From Thalassobacterium sedimentorum (GTDB lineage: Bacteria > Verrucomicrobiota > Verrucomicrobiia > Opitutales > Coraliomargaritaceae), in the NCBI RefSeq assembly GCF_031127905.1, contig NZ_JARXIC010000005.1, positions 62,001 to 126,000 on the forward strand: a stretch of 64,000 bases of DNA. Reading direction: 5' to 3'. Numbering within the stretch: position 1 is the first letter of the stretch; each line of letters starts with the position of its first letter. The notes under the pieces are model-generated. The model was not told the origin of the DNA and made no database searches. It saw only the letters and a list, made by a program, of their open reading frames with translations. Position numbers and translations under genes: made by a program. Shown one piece after another: positions 35,129-45,051 of the stretch.

Positions 35129-36865
35129 ATGTATACTCTCAGATCATACCAACAGGAGGCGGTCAACAGCACCCTTCAATACTTCAGGAAGCAACGTCAT
35201 CCTGCCGTGATCGTGCTACCGACCGGGGCCGGCAAAAGTTTGGTCATCGCAGAGTTAGCTAAGATTGCCAAAGGCAGAGTCTTAGTGCTCGCCCACGTTA
35301 AAGAGCTGGTGGAGCAAAACCACTTAAAGTATGAAAGCTATGGCCTGCTAGCGGGCATTTACTCCGCTGGCTTGAAACAAAAAGATTACGCTCAAAAGGT
35401 CATATTCGGCAGCATTCAATCGGTCGCAAAAGCGGCTGATACTTTTTTTCGCGATTTCACACTACTGGTTATAGATGAGTGCCACCGCGTAAGCATGGAA
35501 TCGGATAGTCAATACGCGAAAGTCATCAAACAGCTCAAACTAAATAATCCTCGCATCTGCATTCTGGGACTAACCGCAACCCCCTATCGCTTGGGACACG
35601 GCTGGATTTATAACTATGCACTCCGAGGGGAAATAAAGACACAGGAGCTTCGTTTTTTTAAGCACTGCATCTACGAACTACCGTTGGAGTATATGATCCA
35701 AAACAGATTTCTGACGCCTCCAGTCAAAGTCGACATTCCAGTGACTTCATATGACTTCTCCGAACTCACCGAAGCAGGCAAGGCCTATACCATGGCTCAA
35801 CTGGAAGAAGTACTTCAACGCCAAAGACGGCTCACCCCACTGATCATTAAAAACATCATCGATATTACCGAGCGCGATCAACGCCAGGGCGTCATGATTT
35901 TCAGCGCCACAGTGAAACACGCACAAGAGATCATGGAGCACCTGCCCGCAGGGCAAGCCAGACTAGTGATTGGCACCACGGAGCTCAGCGAACGTGATCA
36001 GATCGTGGATGATTTCAAACAGAAGTCCTTTAAATACCTAGTCAACGTATCTGTGCTGACGACCGGTTTCGACGCAGCACATGTCGATGTAATTGCAATT
36101 CTACGCCCCACGGAATCGATCAGCCTGTATCAACAAATCATCGGCCGCGGCCTGCGCTTAGAAAACGGCAAAAGGGATTGCCTAGTCCTAGATTACACTG
36201 GAATGGGGCATAGCATCTTCAGTCCAGAAATTGGCGAGAAGAAACCCGTATCTGAATCAGTTCCTGTGCAAATCACCTGCCCGGAATGCGGCTTTGTCAA
36301 TGATTTTTGGGGAATCCTCGACGAAACTGGAAATGTGTTGGAGCACTATGGACGCAAGTGTCGCGGTGGGAAGGTCAATCCACACAGCTACGAATTCACG
36401 CCTTGCGGCTATCGTTTCCGCTTTAAAATTTGCCCACACTGCGACGCAGAAAATGACATCACCGCACGTGATTGTAGCACCTGTGGTAGCGTGCTAATTG
36501 ACCCCGATGTTAAGCTCAAAGAAGCAAAACTCTCTAAAAATGCCCACGTACTCACTCCAGACTCGATTGAGATGTTAGAACGCGTCGACAAAAAAGGGAC
36601 TCCTTATCTACAGATAAAATACTACGATTACGACGCTAACTTCGTGACAGAAATACACTACCTGAATAGTCAAACCAGTCTTAAGAAATTCAACATCAAC
36701 TTCTTAAGATCACACTTACGAAAACCAGAATTGAAACTGAACCTCCACACCGTCGACGAAGTTGTGAAAATACAACCGCTACTACGAATGCCAGCCTTTG
36801 TAATCGCACGTAAACAAGGCAAGTTTTGGAAGATCACAGAGAAAATCTTCAGCGACGAGCTCTAG
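35129..36865 (+). CDS. DEAD/DEAH-type superfamily 2 helicase with C-terminal zinc ribbons
   Basis: A 578-residue protein. Motif I is LPTGAGKS (30-37), motif II is VIDECHR, motif III LTATPYR, motif [11 protein letters not shown]. After the two RecA-like domains come two Cys-rich ribbons: [10 protein letters not shown], then [29 protein letters not shown]. The rest is unassigned. It resembles the XPB/SSL2-like single-gene helicases of many bacteria (YejH/RadD type), which are linked to DNA repair. A RadD-like role is plausible but not certain. Confidence 0.88.
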   Translation: MYTLRSYQQEAVNSTLQYFRKQRHPAVIVLPTGAGKSLVIAELAKIAKGRVLVLAHVKELVEQNHLKYESYGLLAGIYSAGLKQKDYAQKVIFGSIQSVAKAADTFFRDFTLLVIDECHRVSMESDSQYAKVIKQLKLNNPRICILGLTATPYRLGHGWIYNYALRGEIKTQELRFFKHCIYELPLEYMIQNRFLTPPVKVDIPVTSYDFSELTEAGKAYTMAQLEEVLQRQRRLTPLIIKNIIDITERDQRQGVMIFSATVKHAQEIMEHLPAGQARLVIGTTELSERDQIVDDFKQKSFKYLVNVSVLTTGFDAAHVDVIAILRPTESISLYQQIIGRGLRLENGKRDCLVLDYTGMGHSIFSPEIGEKKPVSESVPVQITCPECGFVNDFWGILDETGNVLEHYGRKCRGGKVNPHSYEFTPCGYRFRFKICPHCDAENDITARDCSTCGSVLIDPDVKLKEAKLSKNAHVLTPDSIEMLERVDKKGTPYLQIKYYDYDANFVTEIHYLNSQTSLKKFNINFLRSHLRKPELKLNLHTVDEVVKIQPLLRMPAFVIARKQGKFWKITEKIFSDEL

Positions 36866-37090
36866 GAGCCCGGCGACCTTCTTTGAGTCTTCACGCACCT
36901 CCCCCCAAAAAACAACGCTCGAGCAAGAAACACAAAACCAAGAACACCCCACGTATACTCAATCCTCTGGATTGGGCCAACAAACATGCGAGTTACATCA
37001 ACACACGCATGACTCGATCTGCAATAAACTGGCGCTCATGACTTGAAAAACAAAAACAGGCTGCATACTACTCAGCGCTTTATACATACA

Positions 37091-38002
37091 ATGAGCGAGC
37101 CTACTACACAAACCACCCACCAAGGTTGGATCTTCCGAAAGATTGTCGATTCACAGCTATTCTCATCATTCATAATCATTGTAATTGTTTTTGCTGGAAT
37201 CTTAGTCGGCATAGAGACCTTTCCTGCGATTGTAGACCGTCATTACCAACTGCTACATTTTCTGGACAATGCCGTACTAGCAATCTTTACGACAGAAGTC
37301 ATTTTGAAGATGGCCGCTGAAAAAAAACAGCCGTGGCGCTACTTCAAAGATAGCTGGAATATCTTTGATTTCAGCATCGTAGCCGTCTGTTTTCTCCCCC
37401 TGGGAGGCAGCTATGTCGCAGTACTACGTCTCTTCCGCCTACTACGAGTTTTCCGCCTGATATCAGTCATTCCCAAACTGCAACTACTGGTCACTGCCCT
37501 ACTTCGCAGCTTACCATCGATGTTTTATGTCTGCCTGTTACTATTTTTACTTTTCTACGTGTATGCAGTCATAGGCGTCATGCTCTTTAGTGGCAATGAT
37601 CCAATTCACTTCGGCAACCTCTGGAGCTCATTTCTATCCCTATTCCGCATCGTCACACTGGAAGACTGGACAGACGTAATGTACCTACAAATGTATGGAT
37701 CGGATGTTTACCAAGGCTATAATCAAACTTTGACTGATGTGGAGTTCAGCCCCAGGGCCATGCCAATTATTGGTGCCCTATACTTCGTATCTTTCGTCAC
37801 CATCGGAACAATGATTATGCTTAACCTCGTGATCGGCGTCATTATTAACGGCATGGATGAAGCTCAGAAAGAAATCGCAGATCGCAATCTACACGCGATG
37901 CTCACGCACGAAAACTCTTACGATCAAACACGTGAGCAAAAAATAACCAATTTAAAACAACAACTAGATAAAATATCGAAAGAACTTTCAGATTTAATTT
38001 AG
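37091..38002 (+). CDS. Single-domain voltage-gated cation channel (BacNaV-like)
   Basis: A 303-residue protein from the ATG at 37091 (MSEPTTQ); an upstream TTG is less likely. Six membrane segments are present. S4 is [14 protein letters not shown] with regularly spaced arginines, a voltage sensor. The pore loop reads [14 protein letters not shown], where known bacterial sodium channels have TLESW. The C-terminal end is a coiled coil (about 265-303), as in tetrameric BacNaV channels. It conducts Na+ or Ca2+, and the acidic D after E in the filter makes selectivity uncertain. Confidence 0.9.
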   Translation: MSEPTTQTTHQGWIFRKIVDSQLFSSFIIIVIVFAGILVGIETFPAIVDRHYQLLHFLDNAVLAIFTTEVILKMAAEKKQPWRYFKDSWNIFDFSIVAVCFLPLGGSYVAVLRLFRLLRVFRLISVIPKLQLLVTALLRSLPSMFYVCLLLFLLFYVYAVIGVMLFSGNDPIHFGNLWSSFLSLFRIVTLEDWTDVMYLQMYGSDVYQGYNQTLTDVEFSPRAMPIIGALYFVSFVTIGTMIMLNLVIGVIINGMDEAQKEIADRNLHAMLTHENSYDQTREQKITNLKQQLDKISKELSDLI

Positions 38003-38096
38003 GCCAAACCTAATCCCCCCCCTAAACTTTCACGAACGACAGCCGACTGCATTGTGATTTAGCAGTCACAGAAACAACGCACCCAACATTAGACAT

Positions 38097-38561
38097 TCAA
38101 TCCAGGTGACGGATCATCGCATTTCCTATATTGCTGCGCATGCGCTGACACATCTTCTTGAACAATGCGATCTCCGCTGGCGTCGAACCTTGCGAAAAGG
38201 TCTGATCCAATTCCTGAATGATGCCCTTAATAATAGGCATCATCGCTCGTCCCTTGTTTGTTGGGTAAAGGCGAAAGGCACGAGCATCGTTGGCGTCGCG
38301 ATCCTTACAAATATAACCGTTCTCAATTAACCGCCTCACAGAGCGAGCCACTGCTGATTTATCGATCTTACGTATGCGAGCGATTTCTTCCTGCGAGATA
38401 CCCTCATTCCAATTCACTTCATTGAGAATATGAAACTGTCCATTGCCTAACGAATATGCATCCAAGGACTTAGATAACAACTGATTCTTATCCCGAATCA
38501 GTTCGTCAAGTATCAGATCCAACGGAGGGCGACTGAGAGAATTGTGCAATTTAGTTGACAT
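38097..38561 (-). CDS. MarR-family transcriptional regulator
   Basis: A 154-residue protein. The winged helix is in the middle: NWNEGISQEEIARIRKIDKSAVARSVRRLIENGYICKDRDANDARAFRLYPTNKG (split for reading), including the D-x-R wing. Flanking helices make the dimer. It is divergent from the MATE transporter 371 nt away. A 14-bp inverted repeat immediately before its start is the likely operator, so it probably represses itself and the pump. Confidence 0.92.
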   Translation of the reverse strand: MSTKLHNSLSRPPLDLILDELIRDKNQLLSKSLDAYSLGNGQFHILNEVNWNEGISQEEIARIRKIDKSAVARSVRRLIENGYICKDRDANDARAFRLYPTNKGRAMMPIIKGIIQELDQTFSQGSTPAEIALFKKMCQRMRSNIGNAMIRHLD

Positions 38562-38579
38562 GGCTACTACATTCGACTC

Positions 38580-38615
38580 GATGTTAGATAGTTGACATAT
38601 AAACTACCTAACATC
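38580..38615. promoter_or_regulatory. Inverted-repeat operator for the MarR regulator
   Basis: The arms GATGTTAGATAGTT (38580-38593) and AACTACCTAACATC (38602-38615) match at 13 of 14 positions across an 8-nt spacer. The sequence TAGTTGACAT in the left part recurs at 38552-38561 over the marR start codon. Symmetry and position fit MarR dimer sites. Confidence 0.75.
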
Positions 38616-38932
38616 CACTCACACTGTCAACTCAGCAGAAAAAGGAATTCAGCGAACGGAGTAAGGCCATCAACTGGCCAATCCTAGGCGATTTAATAGA
38701 AAATGAACATAAAAGCACGCACAATGAAGGCGACATCGAAACTCCCCACAACTGACATCAATAGGATTCACAGCTAATCCACATAGTCAGAAACTGTAAA
38801 TCAGCTATAATTCCTCAACACTATATAAAAAGGCTACAATTATGTCGGTTGATGCATTATACGGAATGAAGGAAACAAATTTGAGCGCTCTCAAGCCACT
38901 AGGCTGCAAAAGATCATTGGTTTTGCATTGCT
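38616..38932. promoter_or_regulatory. Upstream region of the MATE gene
   Basis: 317 nt with no gene between the MarR operator and the MATE start. I see no second copy of the inverted repeat. Confidence 0.35.
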
Positions 38933-40267
38933 ATGAGTAAATTACTGACAGGCAGCGTCAAAAGCCGCCTTTTTTGGCTAACTCTGCCAACGATTGCCGG
39001 AACCTTTGCAATGATGGTCTTTAATCTGACAGATACGCTATTCGTATCACGTCTTGGCACTGAAGAGTTAGCTGCAATGGGCTTTACCTTTCCAGTGATT
39101 ATGATCGTCGGCTCGCTGGCAGTCGGATTTTCTACTGGGTCGGCGTCCATTATTTCACGAGCTCTAGGGGCTGGGCAACGGGCATTAGCACGTCGTACAA
39201 TTTCAGATGGTTTGGCTCTGACAATTCTCGGCACCTTAGTTGTGAGCCTGCTTGGCTTGTTGACCTTAAGACCATTCTTTTCAATGTTAGGTGCCGAAGG
39301 CCGTGTTTTGGATCTAGTCTGTTCCTACATGCGCGTGTGGTATTTGGGCGCGGTATTTGCAATTTTACCCCCGGTCAGCGACGGCTGTCTACGTGCAGCA
39401 GGTGATATGATACGGCCCGTAATGGTAATGATCGTATGTGCGACTTTTAATCTAGCACTGGACCCGATCTTGATTTTCGGATGGGGCCCAGTGCCCGCCT
39501 TCGGCATACAAGGGGCAGCCATTGCGACTGTGATCACACGTGCCCTGGGAGCCGGCACTTCGCTATTAATTTTGCACCATCGCTATGGCTTAATTGACTG
39601 GCAGTGGCCGCGACTACGTGCCTTATTGCACTCGTGGAAGAACATCATGGTGCTGGGAGTACCAGCAGCCTTAAATCAAGCACTCGCTCCACTTGCACAA
39701 GGTTATTACATTCGATTGGCCGCGAGTTATGGAGGTGTACAAGCCGTCGCCGCAATGGCGACAGGCACTCGAATCGAATCTATCATCTTTATGGTTTCAA
39801 TGTCTTACTCGATGGCGATTGTGCCCTTTGTTGGTCACAACTATGGAGCACATGCACATGATCGTGTTTTGGAAACAAGGCGGATTAGCATACGCTTTGC
39901 ATTCATTTACGCTGCGATTGCTTTCGCACTATTAATACCGAGTGCGCGCTGGATCAGTAATTGGTTTAGTACCGATCCTCTGGTGATCCAACTAAGCGTG
40001 ACCTACTTACTCATTGCCGTACTAGGACATACTGGCTTGCACATGAGTAACTGGTTAAGTCAGCTACTAAATGTGATGGGACGACCACGGCCAGTGCTGC
40101 TGATCAGTCTGACACGCGTCTTTGTATTTGTCATGCCACTGAGCTTTCTCGGTATCTATTACTATGGGTTCTCAGGATTAGTAAGTGGACTCGCACTCGC
40201 CAATTTGCTAGGAGGGGGCTTGGCTATGCTAATGACACGTCGATTGTATGCTGATTCTACCGAATAA
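38933..40267 (+). CDS. MATE-family multidrug/Na+ efflux transporter
   Basis: A 444-residue protein with twelve predicted membrane helices in two similar halves. The first half carries FNLTDTLFVSRLGTEELAAMGFTFPV and GFSTGSASIISRALGAGQ, diagnostic of MATE proteins; the second repeats the pattern with GYYIRLAASYGGVQAVAAM. It exports cationic compounds against Na+ or H+. It is paired with the divergent MarR regulator. Confidence 0.93.
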   Translation: MSKLLTGSVKSRLFWLTLPTIAGTFAMMVFNLTDTLFVSRLGTEELAAMGFTFPVIMIVGSLAVGFSTGSASIISRALGAGQRALARRTISDGLALTILGTLVVSLLGLLTLRPFFSMLGAEGRVLDLVCSYMRVWYLGAVFAILPPVSDGCLRAAGDMIRPVMVMIVCATFNLALDPILIFGWGPVPAFGIQGAAIATVITRALGAGTSLLILHHRYGLIDWQWPRLRALLHSWKNIMVLGVPAALNQALAPLAQGYYIRLAASYGGVQAVAAMATGTRIESIIFMVSMSYSMAIVPFVGHNYGAHAHDRVLETRRISIRFAFIYAAIAFALLIPSARWISNWFSTDPLVIQLSVTYLLIAVLGHTGLHMSNWLSQLLNVMGRPRPVLLISLTRVFVFVMPLSFLGIYYYGFSGLVSGLALANLLGGGLAMLMTRRLYADSTE

Positions 40268-40780
40268 GCAACGAACTAACTTACCTGTAATATTTAGAAG
40301 ATGAAAAGGCCTTTACCGGTATCCTAATAATCGCATGCCGTAACTCTGTCAGTGACAGTCATCTAATTACTTATTTAGAACTAAGCCATGATATCGACAG
40401 AAGCGCGAGTCAGCGCACAAGTCGGACTCACATGGAAGTCTGTAAAGCGCAGCGCTTGGTCATAAAAACGGTCGATATGCAGCGTTTCGACGAGCTCATT
40501 CCCCATACAAGACAAGTCCCCAGTCCCTTGTCATCGGTGATGACTCATATAATATTTGGTTTTGAGCCATGCAATGTTACTAAATCAGAGCTATGGAGCA
40601 AAGACGCGCTCCAAACGATAATAAAAGACAGCGTAAGCACACAGGTCCTCGATATTTTCATAAGATGGGGAATCAGGTTCACTAGTAGACGCGAGCAGAA
40701 AGATTCATAAGACGACTAGTAACAGAAGACGCCGTTTGCTGTCTACCACCACTATTAAAATTATGAAGTTATTTGATACA
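40268..40780. other. Intergenic region with palindrome, no confident gene
   Basis: 513 nt between MATE and the AraC gene. A 13-bp palindrome CTGTCAGTGACAG lies at 40346-40358, of unknown use. A 92-codon frame at 40432-40710 (MEVCKAQRLVIKTVD...) has no family features and is doubtful. Confidence 0.4.
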
Positions 40781-41671
40781 TCACCCCAATGAACCTTGCC
40801 TTCTAAACTGCAAGGGGGTCATTTGAGTTCGCTTCTTAAACCAACTATTAAAATGGGCCGGCGAGGAAAAGCCCAAAGAATAGGCAATCGCTTTCATGCT
40901 ATCGTGCTCCGCAAGCAATGCATCCTGAGCGGTACGTAATTTCCGTAAGTCGATGTATTGAAAGAGCGTACGGCCCGTTTCCGCTACCATCAGTCGTTCT
41001 AAATGAGTTAAACTCAGCGAAACCTGTTGTGCGATACTGGCGTTCGTCACGGATTTACCCAGCTCATGAATTTCAGCAGTGTTAATTAGTTCCAACGCTT
41101 GCGCCACTTGTGTGCTGCCCTTCCCCATCACGTGCGGATGCACTCCCCGAGCATGCAAAATCCCAGTAAGTTCAAGTAGAAAAGAGCGTAAAGCGTTTTG
41201 GGTAAGCATGTAATCACGCATATCCAATACCTGTTGCGAGCGCAAAAAGCCCGCATCCACATGCCGCGCCATTAGTCGCAGCACCTTGCGAGCCTCACGC
41301 TCTAGACGTGGCACTTGTGCCGCCTCAAAGATAAGAGGCAGCCCCTCATTATAGAGCGCTTCTCCCGTTGGCAGTTGAAAGCGATAGACGATCGAAAGTA
41401 ACTCGCAATCTTCACTGAACTGTTGACGACGTCTCCCCTGCCTAAAAATAAGCCACTGCCCTGGCTCGGCGAGCTGCTCCTCATGGGTGCCTACTCCTAC
41501 TTTTGCCCAGCCTTTGATTACAAGTGCGGCGCTTTGAAAATGATAATCCATGCGATCGATCACTTGCGGCAAGTTCCCCTGTTTCTGATAGGCCCATAGC
41601 AACTGAATCCTCAAACTGTTCCATTGCTCAAGTCGGTATTCAGGAAAGCTATTTGATCCAACAATGTTCAT
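40781..41671 (-). CDS. AraC-family transcriptional regulator
   Basis: A 296-residue protein. An N-terminal cupin-like sensor (about 25-110) is followed by the double HTH near 195-290: ASIAQQVSLSLTHLERLMVAETGRTLFQYIDLRKL and AIAYSLGFSSPAHFNSWFKKRTQMTPLQFRR (each shown in part). It is divergent from the FAD-dependent oxidoreductase, which it probably controls in response to a sugar or related compound. Confidence 0.92.
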   Translation of the reverse strand: MNIVGSNSFPEYRLEQWNSLRIQLLWAYQKQGNLPQVIDRMDYHFQSAALVIKGWAKVGVGTHEEQLAEPGQWLIFRQGRRRQQFSEDCELLSIVYRFQLPTGEALYNEGLPLIFEAAQVPRLEREARKVLRLMARHVDAGFLRSQQVLDMRDYMLTQNALRSFLLELTGILHARGVHPHVMGKGSTQVAQALELINTAEIHELGKSVTNASIAQQVSLSLTHLERLMVAETGRTLFQYIDLRKLRTAQDALLAEHDSMKAIAYSLGFSSPAHFNSWFKKRTQMTPLQFRRQGSLG

Positions 41672-41747
41672 TATTTGATATAAAATGTGTAATATTGAAT
41701 ACGGTGTCGATTTGATTTTACCCTAGTGGTAACGAATACTTTTTCTA

Positions 41748-43631
41748 ATGAATCCTCGACTACACTCCCAAGAACAGAAGACAGATGTATGCGTCGTTGG
41801 TGGCGGCATGACCGGATTGATCGCTGCGGTCGCTGCCGCGAGACGTGGCGCTAAAGTCGTTCTAATCCATGATCGGCCAGTATTGGGAGGCAATGCTTCG
41901 TCCGAAGTGCGTATGTGGATTTGTGGCGCCCACGGTCATCACCGTAAAGAGACCGGTATCTTGGAAGAAATTCAATTGCTTAACCTTAAGCGTAACCCCG
42001 ATGGTAACTATTCCACCTGGGACTCAGTGCTGCTAGAATTTGCGAAGATGACGCCGGGCCTAACGACCTTACTCAATTGCACCTGTAACGATGTGACAAT
42101 GGACGGCCATCGCATCACCGGCGTCAACGCGTGGCAATTAACCACTCAGACTTGGCACAGCGTAACAGCCGATTTATTTATCGATTGCTCGGGAGATTCC
42201 ATCTTAGCCCCCTTATCCGGCGCAGAAGTGCGCTGGGGACGCGAGAGCCGCGAAGTAACTGGCGAGCCCATTGCCCCTTTGAAGTCAGATCTAAAGACCA
42301 TGGGCAATACCATCCTACTGCAGTTGGAAGAAACGGCCGAACCACAGCACTTCACACCGCCCGATTGGGCCTATGTCTTTGATGAGGAATCCAACCTCCC
42401 CTCACGCGTGGCAAGTGGATTTGGTCACAATTTTTGGTGGCTAGAAATCGGCGGTCTGGGAAATACGATTACTGACTCAGAAAGCATTTACGATGAGTTG
42501 GTAAAAGCAGCATGGGGCATTTGGGATTATATGAAAAATCGCGGGCCGCAGGCAGAGAAACTAAGTAACTGGCGCTTACGCTGGCTCGGATCGCTTCCGG
42601 GCAAACGCGAAAACCGTCGCTATGTTGGGCCCCACGTACTGAATCAAATAGACGTGGAAGCGGGAGGTATATTTGACGACATCGTCGCATACGGCGGCTG
42701 GAGTATGGACGATCATCACCCGGCCGGATTGTATTATCCCGGCAGTGCAACCATCTTCCACCCGGCCCCTTCGCCTTATGGCATTCCATTCCGCTGCTTG
42801 TATTCAAATAACATTACAAATCTTTTCTGCGCGGGACGAAATATTTCAGCCACACATGCCGCCTTATCTTCCACCCGTGTAATGGGCACCTGCTCGCTAT
42901 TGGGGCAAGCTGTAGGCACCGCAGCTGCACTCTGCGTGGAACAACAATGTTTACCGGCGGAGATTAGCAGTCAGAAAATACAAACGCTACAGGCGCATCT
43001 AATGGAAGACGATTGCTGGTTGCCGGGCAAAACACGTCCACTTAGTAAGCTCATGCAAGCGGTACAAATCAGTGGCTCCAACGGCGAAGCGACAGACGCC
43101 CTACTCGACGGCCACGAGCGAGAAGCCGACAAAATGCCCCACGCATGGACGGCCCCCATCGGAACATCCATCGAGCTCAAGTGGGAATCACCACAGGAAG
43201 TGGAATGCCTGCGTCTGATCTTCGACAGTAACTTAAATGATGATAAGTGTATGCCTTGCCGCTACGGATTGAAGGACAAAGCCATGCAGGTGCCTACCAC
43301 AATGGTGCGTTCTTTCACGGTAGAAATCCAATCAGAACAAGGTGAATGGCTGGAACTTGGTAGAATAGAAGAGAACAGTCGACGCCTCTATGTGCTACCG
43401 ATTCAGCAAACACTAAAAGCCGTTCGCTGGACAGGACATAGCACTTGGGGCGCAAGCGACCTGCGCGTCTACAGTATTGAAGCTTCTTCCAAGGCAATGC
43501 CGCTCTCACAAGACCCCCCAGCTGGCAAGCACTGGTCCGACATCATTTCAGAAATGCCCCCCGAAGCACTTGCCGAACCAGACCACGGACTCGAACACAA
43601 AGGGCACGGCTCTTCTCAAGTGGGCGCGTAA
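41748..43631 (+). CDS. FAD-dependent oxidoreductase (FAD_oxidored) with C-terminal discoidin-like domain
   Basis: A 627-residue protein. The dinucleotide-binding motif is VCVVGGGMTGLIAAVAAARRG (about 15-35), followed by VLGGNASSEVRMWICGA, typical of PF12831 proteins. A second FAD contact is FCAGRNISATHAALSSTRVMG. Residues about 460-600 resemble an F5/8 type C (discoidin) beta-sandwich, with ECLRLIFDSNLN and VRWTGHSTWGASDLRVYSIEA. No signal peptide is seen. In Verrucomicrobia and Planctomycetes such enzymes occur in sugar and sulfatase loci. The substrate is unknown. It is divergent from the AraC gene. Confidence 0.88.
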   Translation: MNPRLHSQEQKTDVCVVGGGMTGLIAAVAAARRGAKVVLIHDRPVLGGNASSEVRMWICGAHGHHRKETGILEEIQLLNLKRNPDGNYSTWDSVLLEFAKMTPGLTTLLNCTCNDVTMDGHRITGVNAWQLTTQTWHSVTADLFIDCSGDSILAPLSGAEVRWGRESREVTGEPIAPLKSDLKTMGNTILLQLEETAEPQHFTPPDWAYVFDEESNLPSRVASGFGHNFWWLEIGGLGNTITDSESIYDELVKAAWGIWDYMKNRGPQAEKLSNWRLRWLGSLPGKRENRRYVGPHVLNQIDVEAGGIFDDIVAYGGWSMDDHHPAGLYYPGSATIFHPAPSPYGIPFRCLYSNNITNLFCAGRNISATHAALSSTRVMGTCSLLGQAVGTAAALCVEQQCLPAEISSQKIQTLQAHLMEDDCWLPGKTRPLSKLMQAVQISGSNGEATDALLDGHEREADKMPHAWTAPIGTSIELKWESPQEVECLRLIFDSNLNDDKCMPCRYGLKDKAMQVPTTMVRSFTVEIQSEQGEWLELGRIEENSRRLYVLPIQQTLKAVRWTGHSTWGASDLRVYSIEASSKAMPLSQDPPAGKHWSDIISEMPPEALAEPDHGLEHKGHGSSQVGA

Positions 43632-43737
43632 CAGCCTTCCACTCAGGAACAGTGCTGGATATAAAATCATCGGATTGATACACAATACTACCTCAGTCAT
43701 AGAATAAGCTGTCAGTCCAGACACAGCCTCTTTTTAA

Positions 43738-45051
43738 CTAATTCGACAGAGCACTCAAAGGTGTTTTCTGATTCGAACGATGCCATTGACGCCACTGAGA
43801 CTTCAATTCTTGCAGCTGTTCTGGCTGCCGCTCACTTAGATCTAAGGTTTCAGTAGAATCTCCAACCAAATCATAAAGCCCTGTTTGATTCGCGACTTGG
43901 GTCCACTTCAAGGCTCCAAACCGAACTGCTTTCTGCGTACCGTAAAATCGCCAAAACAGCTGGCGTATGGAAAGAGTATCTTGCTCCCCTAATAATAAAT
44001 CCGCTAAACTCACGCCCTCTAAAGTTAACGGCACCTGCCCACCGGCAAGCGCAGCAAAAGTAGGAAAAAAATCCAAAGTAGAGACGATCTCGGAAGAGAC
44101 TTGATTCGGCTCAATACGTCCCGGCCAGGAAATAAAGAGTGGCACCCTCACGCCACCTTCCCACAGCTCTGCCTTGGATCCTCGCAAGGGAGAATTACTG
44201 GCTCCATTACGAGAACTTCCGGGAATGAGGGCACCTCCATTATCGCTCACAAAAACAACTATTGTGTTATCTAGCTGAGCAGAAGCAGCCAATGCCTGCA
44301 GAACTGCACCAATTGCATCATCCATAGCCATCACCATCGCCGCATAAACTGGACGTCTGTCACCAGACAAGTGATTAGTTTTATTCAAATATCTCTTAGG
44401 CGCCTGTAAAGGCGTATGCGGCGCGTTAAACGATAGCCATGCAAAAAACGGTGCGGTATTACCAGCTTGGCGCATAATAAAATCGCTGGTACGATCAGCC
44501 AACTCAAAGGTCAAATACTGATTCAAAGATACAGGCTTAGCATCACCTTCTACGAGATCTCCCCAAAACGTATCTTTTGCTCGAAAATAATCATGCATTC
44601 CGGAAAGAAACCCAAAGAACTCATCAAACCCACGATCCAAAGGGCGATAACCTGGCTCAGATCCTAGATGCCATTTACCAAAAAGCGCAGTATGATAACC
44701 GGCAGCATCTAACATCGCAGGCAATGTAATTTCCTCTAACGGCAGACCCCATGTATCCTTAGGCCCAGGATGCCCTTCAAAGCCAAAACGTTCCTGATTT
44801 CTACCAGTAATCAATCCGGCTCTAGAAGGGCCACATACCGGTGCAGTAACGTATGCATCCGTAAAACGTATACCGCTTTCAGCCAAATCGTCTAAATGAG
44901 GTGTAGAAAAATCCTGATTACCATGAATACTCAAATCAGCGTACCCTAAATCATCCGCCATAATTAGCAGAATATTGGGTCGTATAGCCGCTCCCGCATT
45001 GCACACTACAAGAGACAAATAAAATAGTATTAGTAAGCTATAAATTTGCAT
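43738..45051 (-). CDS. Type I sulfatase, secreted
   Basis: A 437-residue protein with a signal peptide (SLVVCNAGA, cleavage near 21). The formylglycine motif is VCGPSRAGLITGR with Cys73. MADDLGYAD (D33, D34) and VFVSDNGGA give the Ca site. It belongs to the arylsulfatase/S1 family. It overlaps the upstream esterase gene by one nucleotide (TAATG) and is the last gene of a five-gene minus-strand operon. An anaerobic- or FGE-type maturase must be encoded elsewhere. It removes sulfate from a glycan, whose exact position cannot be read from the sequence. Confidence 0.94.
   Translation of the reverse strand: MQIYSLLILFYLSLVVCNAGAAIRPNILLIMADDLGYADLSIHGNQDFSTPHLDDLAESGIRFTDAYVTAPVCGPSRAGLITGRNQERFGFEGHPGPKDTWGLPLEEITLPAMLDAAGYHTALFGKWHLGSEPGYRPLDRGFDEFFGFLSGMHDYFRAKDTFWGDLVEGDAKPVSLNQYLTFELADRTSDFIMRQAGNTAPFFAWLSFNAPHTPLQAPKRYLNKTNHLSGDRRPVYAAMVMAMDDAIGAVLQALAASAQLDNTIVVFVSDNGGALIPGSSRNGASNSPLRGSKAELWEGGVRVPLFISWPGRIEPNQVSSEIVSTLDFFPTFAALAGGQVPLTLEGVSLADLLLGEQDTLSIRQLFWRFYGTQKAVRFGALKWTQVANQTGLYDLVGDSTETLDLSERQPEQLQELKSQWRQWHRSNQKTPLSALSN

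Noticed and set aside
40346-40358. Palindrome CTGTCAGTGACAG as a fifth copy of the agar-locus motif
   Set aside because: Only the GTGACAG part matches; the AAC end is absent and the genes around it are not carbohydrate genes.
40432-40710. 92-codon frame between MATE and AraC genes
   Set aside because: No domain, no ribosome binding site and atypical composition; treated as chance.
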